Below are positions 28,022 to 36,200 of a stretch of DNA of 64,000 nt, piece by piece; the first letter of the stretch is position 1, and each line of letters opens with the position of its first letter. This stretch comes from Pseudoalteromonas holothuriae (GTDB lineage Bacteria; Pseudomonadota; Gammaproteobacteria; Enterobacterales; Alteromonadaceae), in the NCBI RefSeq assembly GCF_945859825.1, contig NZ_CAMAPC010000005.1, positions 1-64,000 of the forward strand, in the 5' to 3' direction. Under the pieces are notes generated by a model. It ran no database searches, was not told the origin of the DNA, and saw only the letters and a list, made by a program, of their open reading frames with translations. The position numbers and the translations under genes are program-made.

Positions 28022-29644
28022 CTATTTCACATCGACGCCTTTGCCCTCTAAGGTAATGCTATCTGAGGTTTTTACATTAATGGCTTTTGCCACTTCCAAA
28101 GTGGATTTATCTTTACTTTCAATCATCAATGATTCCCCAGCAACTAGGGAGGTCATATCTTTTTGGGTTAATTTAAAGCCCTCTTTAGCATCAAAAGTAA
28201 TCGTATGGTCGGCGCTACCTTGTAACGTAAGTAGCGGTTCTTTTAGGGTAAATTGCAGTGCTAAGGCTTGCTCTTTAAAAAACAATCCACGTTGCTCGTT
28301 TTTATCGTCATATTCAAATGGTGGTTTGGCTTTGGGGTTATGGCATGCGCCTAAAATAACAGGGTGTCGACTATCGCCCCCGATAAATCCCACCATGACT
28401 TCGGTATCTACATCAGGGGGTAAAAACAACCCCTCTTCTATACCAGCAAAAGGGCTGCTTAAACGAGCCCAAATTGGTTTATCGCCACTGGCACTGGGTA
28501 GTAAAACAGGAATACGTAGCAACGCTTGTGCATCGGCTTTAAATGCCGCCACTTTACCCACCAACATAGGGGTATAACTGGGTTGTGCATAGTCTGACCA
28601 AACACTTAAAGTTAAAGGAAGACCAAGGATAAATTCACTAAACCAGCCATCACTTGATAGGTGATGATGTATTTCGCTCACAACATAATCCCCACCATAT
28701 TGTTTACCAATACCTGAGAGCGTTAAAGCATCTAGTAATTTAACTTTGGTTGGGGCTTTTTGCGCCGACATATCAACACGAATATGCCCTTGATACATAT
28801 CGAGTAGTCGATAATATTGCTCAGCACTGGCCTTGGCTGCTAGCTCTAATTTATCAATGGGCGCTTGCGCTAACCGTAAAGTATCGGGTAAACCAAGTGC
28901 AGTATCCGCATCGCTGTGAGTTTTAAATTTAGCCGTAGGCGCAGCAGGGTCGGCGTTGTCGTTGAGCTTTTGCTCTTTAATATCCCAACTACTGAATTGG
29001 TGTTTTTTAAGGTATGAACTCACATCACAGTTTAAAGAAAAATCAACACAGCCATCCATGGCAATATTAAACTCATGGGCCGTGGGGGTATGTTTTGCTA
29101 AATCTATTACTTGATTTTTACCATCATTAAAAAATGCAAAGCCGTTGCATAACACTCGGCGCATAAACACCGACCATGGCTTTTCATCAACCACTAAAAA
29201 CTGTTGATGCTCTATTTTGCTCGCTGCAATGGTCCCTGCACCGGCACCGTAGGTACTCAGCAAGTCACTGAGAATATCGCTGTCTTTGGTTTTTTCATCA
29301 TAGAGTTTGCTCATGGCATTTTGGCACAGCTTTATCGCATCGGCTCGTGCCTCAATGCGCATATAAGGCTGCCTTTCAAACCCGATACCTTGCGCGGTAA
29401 TAATGCCGCTAAATAGCACACTTTGTTCACCATCACCAAAACCCGCTTTTAACTCAATGGTTTTACCCATCGTAAATAACTCTTCGTCTGTTTTAACAAA
29501 GGTTTCTTTAGCCATATCACCGTCTTCTATGACTAAACAAAGCTGGGCAATTTGATTCACGCCATTTTTTACAGTCGTCTCTCGCACAGCAACCTTATCG
29601 CTGACTTTGTTACCCTCAACAGTAATGGTATATCGCAAGTCCAT
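28022..29644 (-). CDS. VgrG-like central spike (Afp8/Pvc8-like, gp27-gp5 fusion)
   Basis: A 540-residue spike protein. The first 340 residues correspond to the gp27-like hub (YTITVEGNKVSDKVAV at the start), followed by a gp5-like OB-fold domain around residues 355-450 (LVGKVAAF, then ARLSSPFAG and VMVGFIGGD, then HPVILGACHNP). The last 70 residues form the needle, with repeated beta strands (KSTLEVAKAINVKTSDSITL). It forms the tip complex that pierces the target membrane. The stop codon is 1 nt from the adaptor gene's frame boundary upstream, so the two genes are tightly coupled. No extra effector domain is fused to the C-terminus. Confidence 0.9.
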   Translation of the reverse strand: MDLRYTITVEGNKVSDKVAVRETTVKNGVNQIAQLCLVIEDGDMAKETFVKTDEELFTMGKTIELKAGFGDGEQSVLFSGIITAQGIGFERQPYMRIEARADAIKLCQNAMSKLYDEKTKDSDILSDLLSTYGAGAGTIAASKIEHQQFLVVDEKPWSVFMRRVLCNGFAFFNDGKNQVIDLAKHTPTAHEFNIAMDGCVDFSLNCDVSSYLKKHQFSSWDIKEQKLNDNADPAAPTAKFKTHSDADTALGLPDTLRLAQAPIDKLELAAKASAEQYYRLLDMYQGHIRVDMSAQKAPTKVKLLDALTLSGIGKQYGGDYVVSEIHHHLSSDGWFSEFILGLPLTLSVWSDYAQPSYTPMLVGKVAAFKADAQALLRIPVLLPSASGDKPIWARLSSPFAGIEEGLFLPPDVDTEVMVGFIGGDSRHPVILGACHNPKAKPPFEYDDKNEQRGLFFKEQALALQFTLKEPLLTLQGSADHTITFDAKEGFKLTQKDMTSLVAGESLMIESKDKSTLEVAKAINVKTSDSITLEGKGVDVK

Positions 29645-29645
29645 G

Positions 29646-30380
29646 TTAGCGCTCCAAAGGCGGGTAAATGATTTGCGCGCCTACCTCTGCACTGCGAATA
29701 GATGGCAAGCGATTGACCATAGCTACCTGATGTACAAATTGCGAATTGCCGTAGATTTGCGCGCTTTGCAGTAGCACCGAACTACTCGCTTGATGTTGGA
29801 TAACATGGGTTAAATCGGGTGAGCTTTTACCTGATTTAAGTTTAATTTCTTTTTCAGATAAACACTCCACCACACAACAATGCACCTTGGCTTTTAAACG
29901 ACGCCCTTTATTATCGACCAATTCTGTTTCTACTTTGGTGGTGCATAACATGCCATCAAAAGTGCCACTGGGCCCATGATTAAGCGTCATGTTTAATGGC
30001 TGAATAGTGACGTAAGTAGGCTCATGAGTATCACTTTGAACCGCCGTGCCATATTTGAGCAAAGTTTGAATGTTTTTTTCAGTTTCTATATCACCTTGCA
30101 GCTTTGCCAGCAATTCGGTGGGTAAATCAATAATGGTGTCGTCAAGTAAAAAGGTCACTGACAATTTAGAAGGCGAAGACTTTTGGTATTGGCTTGCGCC
30201 GCTTTCAGCACCTATGGTTTGCGACTTTTGAATGTCGTTGGCATAACTGGTTTGCAACGACTTTACATCGTATGCGAGCGTCATCTCGGCCAATTGATTA
30301 CCAGAGCCTCGCTCTACTTTGCTATAAAAGGTCACTTTACATAGCGGAGACCCTGCCGCATTTGCGCCAATACCTATCAT
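29646..30380 (-). CDS. Hub adaptor of the spike (Afp7/Pvc7-like)
   Basis: A 244-residue protein matching the Afp7/Pvc7 position and plan: an N-terminal tube- or gp19-like beta domain (KVTFYSKVERGSGNQLAEMTL) and a C-terminal LysM-like segment (YGNSQFVHQVAMVNRLPS, about residues 207-225). In PVC-type particles this protein joins the inner tube to the VgrG-like spike. It lies between the small DUF5908-type gene and the spike gene with almost no spacing. The family assignment is from layout and the tail motif, not from a full match. Confidence 0.75.
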   Translation of the reverse strand: MIGIGANAAGSPLCKVTFYSKVERGSGNQLAEMTLAYDVKSLQTSYANDIQKSQTIGAESGASQYQKSSPSKLSVTFLLDDTIIDLPTELLAKLQGDIETEKNIQTLLKYGTAVQSDTHEPTYVTIQPLNMTLNHGPSGTFDGMLCTTKVETELVDNKGRRLKAKVHCCVVECLSEKEIKLKSGKSSPDLTHVIQHQASSSVLLQSAQIYGNSQFVHQVAMVNRLPSIRSAEVGAQIIYPPLER

Positions 30381-30382
30381 TT

Positions 30383-30586
30383 TTATGGCCTTTTTTGTTT
30401 AGTAAATTGCTGAAATTGTTTATCGATGTAGCGTTTTAAAGACTTTTCTAATTGCGCAACTTGCCCATCACTTGCCACCGCACTGGTGGCTGAATTAGAG
30501 GTTTGAGCCTGCGTATCATCAACATCCGATTCATTTTGCTCAGATAAACTTGCTTTGACCCGAATGGCGTCACATTGAATTTCCAT
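30383..30586 (-). CDS. Small DUF5908-type eCIS protein (Afp6/Pvc6-like)
   Basis: A 67-residue protein in the Afp6/Pvc6 slot, between the second tube protein and the hub adaptor. It opens with the short beta strand MEIQCDAIRVKASL, followed by an acidic, Ser/Ala-rich linker and a short amphipathic helix (LEKSLKRYIDKQFQQF). That plan, N-terminal strand, variable linker and C-terminal helix, is typical of the small proteins found at this place in eCIS loci. Their function is not well established. Spacing to the next gene is 2 nt. Confidence 0.7.
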   Translation of the reverse strand: MEIQCDAIRVKASLSEQNESDVDDTQAQTSNSATSAVASDGQVAQLEKSLKRYIDKQFQQFTKQKRP

Positions 30587-30609
30587 CAGTACACCTTGTC
30601 TTTAATGTG

Positions 30610-31098
30610 TTAAGTAAAAGGAATAGGCACCGTTACCAAGTTTTGATAACTAAAAGAAATAGACTCGATGAGCACATCATTACGCGTCGCATCTAGACTG
30701 TCCCACTCCCAACTTTCCATAAATGCACGAGTAACGAGCCATGCTTTTGTTGGCAAGTTATTGTCATTCAGTAAGGTGATTAAAATGTCATTACGAACCG
30801 CAAATTGATGCCACTGTGGCAAGCTAATAAAGTTTGTTAACTCCAAAGTACTACCGGTGCGCAACACCCCACGTTTTAAGGTTAAGGTTCGTGTTTGTTT
30901 ATTACTGCCCACCGTTGCCCGATTACCGTCATACTCAATACTGCGATTAACTTTAAGGCCGCTGATCTCCTTAAAGAAAATATCGATAGGGTTGGGTATG
31001 GCTGCTGATGTGATCAAAGCAGCAAAGCGATACCCCACCATAGGTGTTGTAAGTTCTTGAATCATAGTAATGTCCAAAAAGGGCACACATGTGCCCAA
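30610..31098 (-). CDS. Inner tube protein 2, gp19-like (Afp5/Pvc5-like)
   Basis: A 162-residue tail-tube protein of the T4 gp19 family. The pattern EISGLKVNRSIEYDGN, then TLTLKRGVL and later FSYQNLVTVP, matches the two-sheet tube fold. It is paralogous to the next upstream tube protein. In PVC this second tube protein (Pvc5) forms the layers nearest the spike. The likely start is either the first ATG or the one at residue 12 (MIQELTTPM). It lies 17 nt downstream of tube gene 1 and is probably expressed at a lower level. Confidence 0.85.
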   Translation of the reverse strand: MGTCVPFLDITMIQELTTPMVGYRFAALITSAAIPNPIDIFFKEISGLKVNRSIEYDGNRATVGSNKQTRTLTLKRGVLRTGSTLELTNFISLPQWHQFAVRNDILITLLNDNNLPTKAWLVTRAFMESWEWDSLDATRNDVLIESISFSYQNLVTVPIPFT

Positions 31099-31115
31099 GA
31101 CAAGGAGAATAAAAA

Positions 31116-31562
31116 TTAGTGGAATTCGATCTTAATGTCGTCTGCCATCATTTCTAACGATTCAACACTGGCTTCGTTTGAACCACCATTGATACTTGGC
31201 GCAGTAAGCTTTTTAGGGAAAGCATTGATCACCTTCCAAGTAACTAATGGCTGCGAGCGGTCTTCGTTAGTTAAAGAAATCGTAATGTCTTTTTTATCAA
31301 CCAAATTTAAGCTAATAGAAGAGATCCAATCGTAGAACTGGCTCTTTTGACGCACTAAACCACGTTTAAGGGTGATGTTCACATCGGTTGATTGCCCAGG
31401 CATATGCTTTTTACCGTAGCCATCTTTATAAGTGATGGTTTCAACGCCAATGTCTAAACCTGATACTTCCGAGAACGGAATGCTCTCTTCGCCAAAGCTC
31501 ACAACAAAACGATAGACCGGGATCGGATATTCTGCTGCGATGTCTGCTGCTGTAGTAGCCAT
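31116..31562 (-). CDS. Inner tube protein 1, gp19-like (Afp1/Pvc1-like)
   Basis: A 148-residue tube protein that stacks as hexameric rings inside the sheath. The family pattern is clear: YRFVVSFGEESIPFSEVSGLD at the N-terminus, then VNITLKRGLVR and a C-terminal VESLEMMADDIKIEF. It lies after the sheath gene; the 132-nt spacer holds several hairpins that may adjust the sheath to tube ratio. This is the main tube subunit by position and by closest resemblance to the Afp1 type. Effectors are thought to be loaded in the lumen it forms. Confidence 0.88.
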   Translation of the reverse strand: MATTAADIAAEYPIPVYRFVVSFGEESIPFSEVSGLDIGVETITYKDGYGKKHMPGQSTDVNITLKRGLVRQKSQFYDWISSISLNLVDKKDITISLTNEDRSQPLVTWKVINAFPKKLTAPSINGGSNEASVESLEMMADDIKIEFH

Positions 31563-31593
31563 AAAAACTCCAAAAAATAATAATTTATGTGTC

Positions 31594-31688
31594 CTAAGTC
31601 ACGTGGTAACTTAGTAAAATAAAAGAAAAAAGATTGACTGAGAGAACCTCAGAAACGTATAAACAAGCACCTCAACCAATCTTGGTTG
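31594..31688 (-). promoter_or_regulatory. Hairpin cluster in the sheath-tube spacer
   Basis: Three short inverted repeats follow the sheath stop codon on the minus strand: CAACCAA/TTGGTTG (31673-31688), CTGAG/CTCAG (31638-31652, followed closely by a T-rich run) and CTAAGT/ACTTAG (31594-31614). The middle one looks like a weak terminator. They may act as partial terminators or RNA-stability elements between two highly expressed structural genes. Confidence 0.5.
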
Positions 31689-31694
31689 GGTTCA

Positions 31695-33446
31695 TTAGCC
31701 TTCTAGGCTCTTATGCGAGAACGTCAGCACAATAAACTCAGCTGGGCGTACCGCCGCAAGGCCAATTTCAATGTTCATGATGCCGTTGTTAATGTCGTCT
31801 TCTGTCATGGTTTGACCAAGGCCCACGTTGACGAAAAACGCTTGAGCTGGTGATTCACCAAAGAACGCACCTTGACGCCATAAGTTTTCAAGGTAACTTT
31901 CAATCATGGTTTTAAGCTTTAACCAAGTAAATGGCGTGTTTGGCTCAAATACGGCAAATTGCGTGGCTTTTTGAATCGACTCTTCAACCGTATTGAATAG
32001 GCGACGAACGGAGACATAACGCCATTCGTTGTCGTTACCAGCAAGTGTACGTGCGCCCCACACTAAGGTGCCTTTACCTACAAAGGTACGAATAGCATTG
32101 ATTGATTTACCCGAAGTGGCATCTACGTTGAGGTTTTCTTGTTCTGTGCTGTCTATCGCAAGCGTTGGCGCAAGTACCTGAGATAGTGCTATGTTAGCCG
32201 GCGCTTTCCATACGCCACGGTCTTTGTCGGTTTTGGCAATCACGCCTGCAATGGCAGGTGAAGGAGGAAGCACAAGGTAATTTTTTGCAAGTACTGCTTT
32301 AGCTTGGTTGTAAAGGCTCGCAGATGAGAAAAGGTAATTAGGATCGCCAAGTAAATTAAGTGGGTAACTTTCAAGTGTCACTTCTGCATGCTCAAGTGCC
32401 TCAGCAAACTTAGGGTTTTCATTGGGTTCTAATTTTTTGGTTTCTGCATTAAACGACACCTCTTTCAAACTTAGCAATTCATAATATTTGTCATCGGCGG
32501 CATTTTTGATATACACATCAGACATACTTACGTGGTGAGTTTTTTGTACCGAATCTTCATAGGTATATGTATTTGCAAGTTTTTGCCAAGTAAGATCTGC
32601 TATAGTTACGGCTTGATCAAAACCTGCTATCGGTGAATGTAATGTATAAGTACTCTCCTTTTCTACCACGGCATTAACGGTTTGCTCAACCATTACCATC
32701 ACCGCCGCCTCGTTGTAGCTGCGAGCCATGGTCGTCGTTAAGTATGGATAATAAGAGGCACCATATTTTAAGCCCTGCGTGACTTTAGCGCGCAAGCGCT
32801 CAGAGTCATGGCCGATGGCTGTTTTTCCATCAGGTGTTTCTTGCATTTGCATATCAACCAATGCAAAGCGATCCATTCGTTTTTCGGCATGTTTTAATGC
32901 TTTATTTTGTACCTCATAATGGCCGACCTCATCTAGACCAATGGCTTCAGGCGATGAAATAAGAGTAACTTCATCGACTTTGTTTAACAGCTCAATACCA
33001 GCGCTATAATCCTCTTTTGACGCCATGGTGCCAGCTACGCCAATTGATACGACGTAACATGCACCGCCGCCATTTGCAAAAAAGTGGCTTACTGCTTGGT
33101 GAAGGAAAAACTTTGCCGCTTCTAATTTTGCAGGCTCAGCTTCTTGTGTGATTTTACCATCGGCATCTTTTACTGCCTTAACAGCCTCTACATTAATAAT
33201 GTCAAACACCTTAGAGCTTGGCGTTAGTGTAAAACTCTCTTTGTGTGGGCCGCCAAAGTTTGCTTCAAATTGCACCATGCTAGTGATACGTACCGGCATG
33301 TTTAAGAAGTTAGCCGCATCACCGGCTTCATTTAGCTTAGTAGTGTGACCAATAAATGCTGGGATAGCCGTAGCCACTTCAGCAACCGACGGCGGTAGAA
33401 TTGACTTTTCTCTAACGTAGACGTCAGGGGTTTTATATTGAGACAT
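31695..33446 (-). CDS. Contractile sheath protein
   Basis: A 583-residue sheath subunit. Its N-terminus (YKTPDVYVREKSILPPSVAEV) and C-terminus (QAFFVNVGLGQTMTEDDIN, then AAVRPAEFIVLTFSH) match the phage tail sheath family. The sheath surrounds the tube and drives it out on contraction. Afp and PVC loci have three sheath genes, whereas this locus has only one, as in simpler systems. A 288-nt leader between the holin and this gene contains strong inverted repeats and the element shared with the NusG-paralogue leader, so it may be a control point for the whole operon. Confidence 0.92.
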   Translation of the reverse strand: MSQYKTPDVYVREKSILPPSVAEVATAIPAFIGHTTKLNEAGDAANFLNMPVRITSMVQFEANFGGPHKESFTLTPSSKVFDIINVEAVKAVKDADGKITQEAEPAKLEAAKFFLHQAVSHFFANGGGACYVVSIGVAGTMASKEDYSAGIELLNKVDEVTLISSPEAIGLDEVGHYEVQNKALKHAEKRMDRFALVDMQMQETPDGKTAIGHDSERLRAKVTQGLKYGASYYPYLTTTMARSYNEAAVMVMVEQTVNAVVEKESTYTLHSPIAGFDQAVTIADLTWQKLANTYTYEDSVQKTHHVSMSDVYIKNAADDKYYELLSLKEVSFNAETKKLEPNENPKFAEALEHAEVTLESYPLNLLGDPNYLFSSASLYNQAKAVLAKNYLVLPPSPAIAGVIAKTDKDRGVWKAPANIALSQVLAPTLAIDSTEQENLNVDATSGKSINAIRTFVGKGTLVWGARTLAGNDNEWRYVSVRRLFNTVEESIQKATQFAVFEPNTPFTWLKLKTMIESYLENLWRQGAFFGESPAQAFFVNVGLGQTMTEDDINNGIMNIEIGLAAVRPAEFIVLTFSHKSLEG

Positions 33447-33507
33447 AGTATTTCCTTTAGTTAATAGAACGCGTGCTTAAATGCCAAGTCGGCAAGAATA
33501 ATGGGAT

Positions 33508-33587
33508 GAGTGCCAAGCAAGTCTTTAGTTAAGGCCTACCCACCAATAAAAAATGGATAAACAGTTGGCGGGCCTTGCATGGCACTC
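33508..33587. promoter_or_regulatory. Large stem-loop in the sheath leader
   Basis: GAGTGCCA (33508-33515) pairs with TGGCACTC (33580-33587), and inside it AAGGCC (33531-33536) pairs with GGCCTT (33571-33576), with further complementary bases beside the inner stem. The spacing suits an 80-nt structured RNA. On the minus strand it lies in the 5' leader of the sheath gene; on the plus strand it could be part of a small RNA that ends at 33650. Confidence 0.55.
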
Positions 33588-33612
33588 AAAAGACTGTGTG
33601 GGTTGCCCCACG

Positions 33613-33625
33613 GCTCCGCCTCATC
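33613..33625 (-). promoter_or_regulatory. Shared leader element GATGNGGCGGAGC, copy 1
   Basis: On the minus strand this reads GATGAGGCGGAGC, directly after a 7-bp hairpin. The same 13-mer with one difference occurs at 56355-56367 in front of the NusG-paralogue gene. It resembles the ops core GGCGGTAGC of RfaH with the T missing. Candidate recruitment site for the NusG paralogue; inference. Confidence 0.45.
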
Positions 33626-33650
33626 AGTCACAACTGATGGTGAGTTTTTT
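33620..33650 (+). terminator. Terminator-like hairpin on the plus strand in the sheath leader
   Basis: CTCATCAGT and ACTGATG...GAG form a hairpin with a 4-nt loop, followed on the plus strand by six Ts (33645-33650). No plus-strand gene leads into it, so it may end a small antisense or intergenic RNA. On the minus strand the same hairpin directly precedes the GATGNGGCGGAGC element. Confidence 0.5.
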
Positions 33651-33734
33651 CCAAATTGTGCAATGAAGACGAAGCGCTAAGAGATATGTGAAAAATAAAA
33701 TGTAAAACAGACATAAATAAAGTTTTTAGCCGTG

Positions 33735-34133
33735 CTATCGAGCAACGCCTTGTAGTTTTTCAACCGTTCGTAAACCCGCTAACCCCAGCATAGCTAACGT
33801 TAGCTCCATCATGGCATCAAGCGGTAATTGTGGCGTGCCCACCTCTGGCCACAACCATTGCAATATGGGGTTAATCACAAAAGCAAATAAAAAGCCCAAC
33901 CCACACACCCACATTAAAAAAGGCCGCGCACCCGCCACCCATAAACTGCGGTGCGATGCTTGTACTTGATTAATTTTGCTTTGCACAAGGTTGGGTTGCT
34001 GCGCCACGCGTTGTTTGAGGATTTCTAAATTTAGCGCCTCTTCGTCGCTGGTAAATAGCTCATCGAGTATTGAACCAATTGCATTGATAGGCTCTAGTGC
34101 CTTGGAAGAAAATAAAACCGATAACAACCCCAT
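33735..34133 (-). CDS. Phage-type holin, 3TM family
   Basis: A 132-residue protein of the three-TM holin type known from gene-transfer agents and phages. The signature is visible: ARPFLMWVCGLGFLFAFVINP (about residues 68-88, membrane helix), then a Leu-rich helix and LGLAGLRTVEKLQG at the C-terminus. An amphipathic N-terminal part precedes them. Holins make the membrane lesion that lets endolysin reach the wall. Its partner is probably the phage-type lysozyme in the second operon, 21 kb away. Particles of this class lack secretion genes and are set free by lysis, so a holin inside the structural operon is meaningful. Confidence 0.82.
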   Translation of the reverse strand: MGLLSVLFSSKALEPINAIGSILDELFTSDEEALNLEILKQRVAQQPNLVQSKINQVQASHRSLWVAGARPFLMWVCGLGFLFAFVINPILQWLWPEVGTPQLPLDAMMELTLAMLGLAGLRTVEKLQGVAR

Positions 34134-34183
34134 TACGACCTCCTGTTGAAGTTAAATAAGTTGGCATAGTGTTAAAACGCGCC

Positions 34184-34600
34184 TTAGGCAACCGTAAGCT
34201 TTGTTTGCCCTGCATCGGTAAACTCGATCGTGATATTAATCATCGGTGCAGGGTCAGGCACGCCTTGTGGGTTTTGTGCAGGCTTTGACACTTGTAACAG
34301 CGCCATTATTTGCGTGTCTTTTGTAACAAGTGCGGTTTTAGATTTTCCCTTAATCGTTAAATTAGGCTTGCCTGAAATTGCTTTACCCATGGCAATACCG
34401 CCCTTAAAAGCTGCGTTATCATAATTTGATTGAAATTTTTGCAACCACTGCGTCACATCATCTTCAGTAAGTACGGCTTTTTTACCTTGAGACAACTTAT
34501 TCTTAGTCGCGGTGGGAATTTTATCGCTGGTTTTAACCAATTGCTGCGCGCCATTAACTGTAATTTTAATAGCGGCGCCGTCGACACATACAAGCGGCAT
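34184..34600 (-). CDS. First protein of the eCIS operon, possibly PAAR-like tip
   Basis: A 138-residue protein with AAGGA before its ATG, the first gene of the structural operon. The start PLVCVDGAAIKITVNG resembles the opening of PAAR-like DUF4280 proteins, which cap VgrG-type spikes. The remainder (KGGIAMGKAISGKPNLTIKG, then a C-terminal INITIEF strand) fits no family recognised. No PAAR gene is present at the usual place between gp25-like and J-like genes, so this is the only candidate for the tip. Evidence is weak, and a chaperone or scaffolding role is equally possible. Confidence 0.5.
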   Translation of the reverse strand: MPLVCVDGAAIKITVNGAQQLVKTSDKIPTATKNKLSQGKKAVLTEDDVTQWLQKFQSNYDNAAFKGGIAMGKAISGKPNLTIKGKSKTALVTKDTQIMALLQVSKPAQNPQGVPDPAPMINITIEFTDAGQTKLTVA

Positions 34601-34778
34601 ACTGATCCTTTATAACAAAATGCGAGCTGGTAACTCACAGACGTTTAAATATGAAATGTGTGAAAAACAACCACTCATTCAAAACGGTAATATCAAAAAA
34701 TTCACTTTAAAAGGAACAAATGTAGGCCTATTGTATAAGTTCACAATATAGTTACATAAAATAAACAAGGATTAAGAA

Positions 34779-35525
34779 ATGAAACAACTCGCACTAATAA
34801 CCGCATTAGGGTTTATAAGCTACAACTCAGTGGCATCAAGCGTAGTTTATGACACAGATGGCAGCGCAAGCCGTGTTACTTACTACAATAACTCACCAAT
34901 TGATGCCATGGTAACGCAATCAAGTTCAGCTTATGACTTAACCATTTACACACCGCATTTCACTAACCCAACGCCGTGTCAAAGTGCCGCGGTTTACGAT
35001 CAAAATACAGATGCATTAATCAGTGTGCTGTCTGCAAATTACAAAACATTATCAGGCCAAATTCCAGAAGGGTTTGAACACAAAGCTAAATATGTTCAAG
35101 CCAACTGTACCGATGAGCAAGGCAACAGCCAAACTCTTAGACACAACATTGCACCTGCTCCTAAAGTTACTTTGACCAGTCAATTGAGTGTAGATAATTG
35201 GTTAGTATCAGATGGTTTTAGTCCGGGCCATTTTGACAGCGTTGTCTATCAAGCTTTAATAAACATTGATAACGGTGAAAAAGACGGTAATTGCGTATCT
35301 AACTCACTCGTGGGACAAACCCCTACATTACTTAATGAGCGCTATCGTTTTGGCTTTTATAGTGATGTAATAAATGTAAACGGTGATGCTAAATACAATG
35401 CACGCGCAGGTGTTTTAGTCAACGAAGTAATATGTAAAAGCACTGGCGGCACAACGCGTTTGGTAGAAGTTTGGAATGTTAGTGAACAACAACAAAACCG
35501 TGAGGTAACAGTTGAAGTGTTTTAA
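34779..35525 (+). CDS. Secreted protein of unknown function
   Basis: A 248-residue protein with a signal peptide (MKQLALITALGFISYNSVAS). The mature part is beta-rich and Asn/Ser/Thr-rich with four cysteines that could form disulfides. No family was recognised. It is transcribed away from the eCIS operon from the shared region 34601-34778, and ends at a terminator shared with the AlkB-like gene. Nothing links it to the injection system except position. Confidence 0.6.
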   Translation: MKQLALITALGFISYNSVASSVVYDTDGSASRVTYYNNSPIDAMVTQSSSAYDLTIYTPHFTNPTPCQSAAVYDQNTDALISVLSANYKTLSGQIPEGFEHKAKYVQANCTDEQGNSQTLRHNIAPAPKVTLTSQLSVDNWLVSDGFSPGHFDSVVYQALINIDNGEKDGNCVSNSLVGQTPTLLNERYRFGFYSDVINVNGDAKYNARAGVLVNEVICKSTGGTTRLVEVWNVSEQQQNREVTVEVF

Positions 35526-35574
35526 GCACGCATCACAAAGGTCTAATTTTATTCAATTATAACAATTCCTTATC

Positions 35575-35608
35575 AAGCGGCTTACTATAACGATGAATTA
35601 AGCCGCTT
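35575..35608. terminator. Convergent terminator between secreted protein and AlkB-like genes
   Basis: AAGCGGCTTA (35575-35584) and TAAGCCGCTT (35599-35608) form a 10-bp stem with a 14-nt loop, between two converging genes. AT-rich sequence lies on both sides, so it can serve both strands. Confidence 0.7.
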
Positions 35609-36200
35609 ATATTTTGCTATTACCAAAACGTCTAAAAGAGATATTAAACCGAGGCCCTGTCGTGCTATCACCTTTTGCAAGCGCATGCTCATAAATATCT
35701 TGAAAGCCTTTACCCATAACCAATAAAGAACCACTTTCTAAAGTAACGTGATGCTGTTCATCATGATTAGTTTGCGAGCGAATTAAAAACTCGCGCTGCG
35801 CCCCCAAACTGATTGAAGCAATTACATCAGTGGAGCCAAAAGCGGGTAAGTCACTGTGAAAGCCTAAACTTTCTTCCCCATCTGGGTAGTACAGGCACAC
35901 CGCCACGGCTAACTCGCAACCCGTGAGCTTAACAATTTCCTGACGCAACTGCTCAAGCAATTCAAAACTGGTTGCTTGTCTGCCATGATGCAATGCAAAG
36001 CCCCCAGATTCGGCCAATTGCGTGTCTAAAAAAATCATTCGCCATGGCAATATTTGCTTTTGTGATCCATCGGGAAAGTCTATCACCTCAGGCTCTGATA
36101 GATCATAATTGTCCATCAGAAACTCAAACAAAGCCTTACTTTGCGATGGCGACATAAATTGTGAGTAATAATGTGCATCACGCGTTAGTGGTAATTTCAT
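35607..36200 (-). CDS. AlkB-like 2-oxoglutarate/Fe(II) dioxygenase
   Basis: A 197-residue dioxygenase of the AlkB family (AlkB/ALKBH2-like), which removes alkyl groups from nucleic-acid bases by oxidation. The iron ligands His115 and Asp117 (FHSDLP) and His172 (YEHAL) are present, as are the 2-oxoglutarate-binding Arg184 (GPRFNISFRRF) and the following Arg190. The length fits a single-domain AlkB. It is a lone gene facing the secreted protein, with no visible DNA-damage operator. Substrate (DNA, RNA or other) cannot be told from sequence alone. Confidence 0.88.
   Translation of the reverse strand: MKLPLTRDAHYYSQFMSPSQSKALFEFLMDNYDLSEPEVIDFPDGSQKQILPWRMIFLDTQLAESGGFALHHGRQATSFELLEQLRQEIVKLTGCELAVAVCLYYPDGEESLGFHSDLPAFGSTDVIASISLGAQREFLIRSQTNHDEQHHVTLESGSLLVMGKGFQDIYEHALAKGDSTTGPRFNISFRRFGNSKI

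Noticed and set aside
28041..28577. 178-codon plus-strand frame opposite the spike gene
   Set aside because: Shadow of the VgrG-like gene, with no motif or ribosome site of its own.
33735..34133. Prophage
   Set aside because: Holin, lysozyme, tail and fibre genes are present but no capsid, portal, terminase, head or replication genes; the ATPase and DUF4255 genes mark an eCIS instead.
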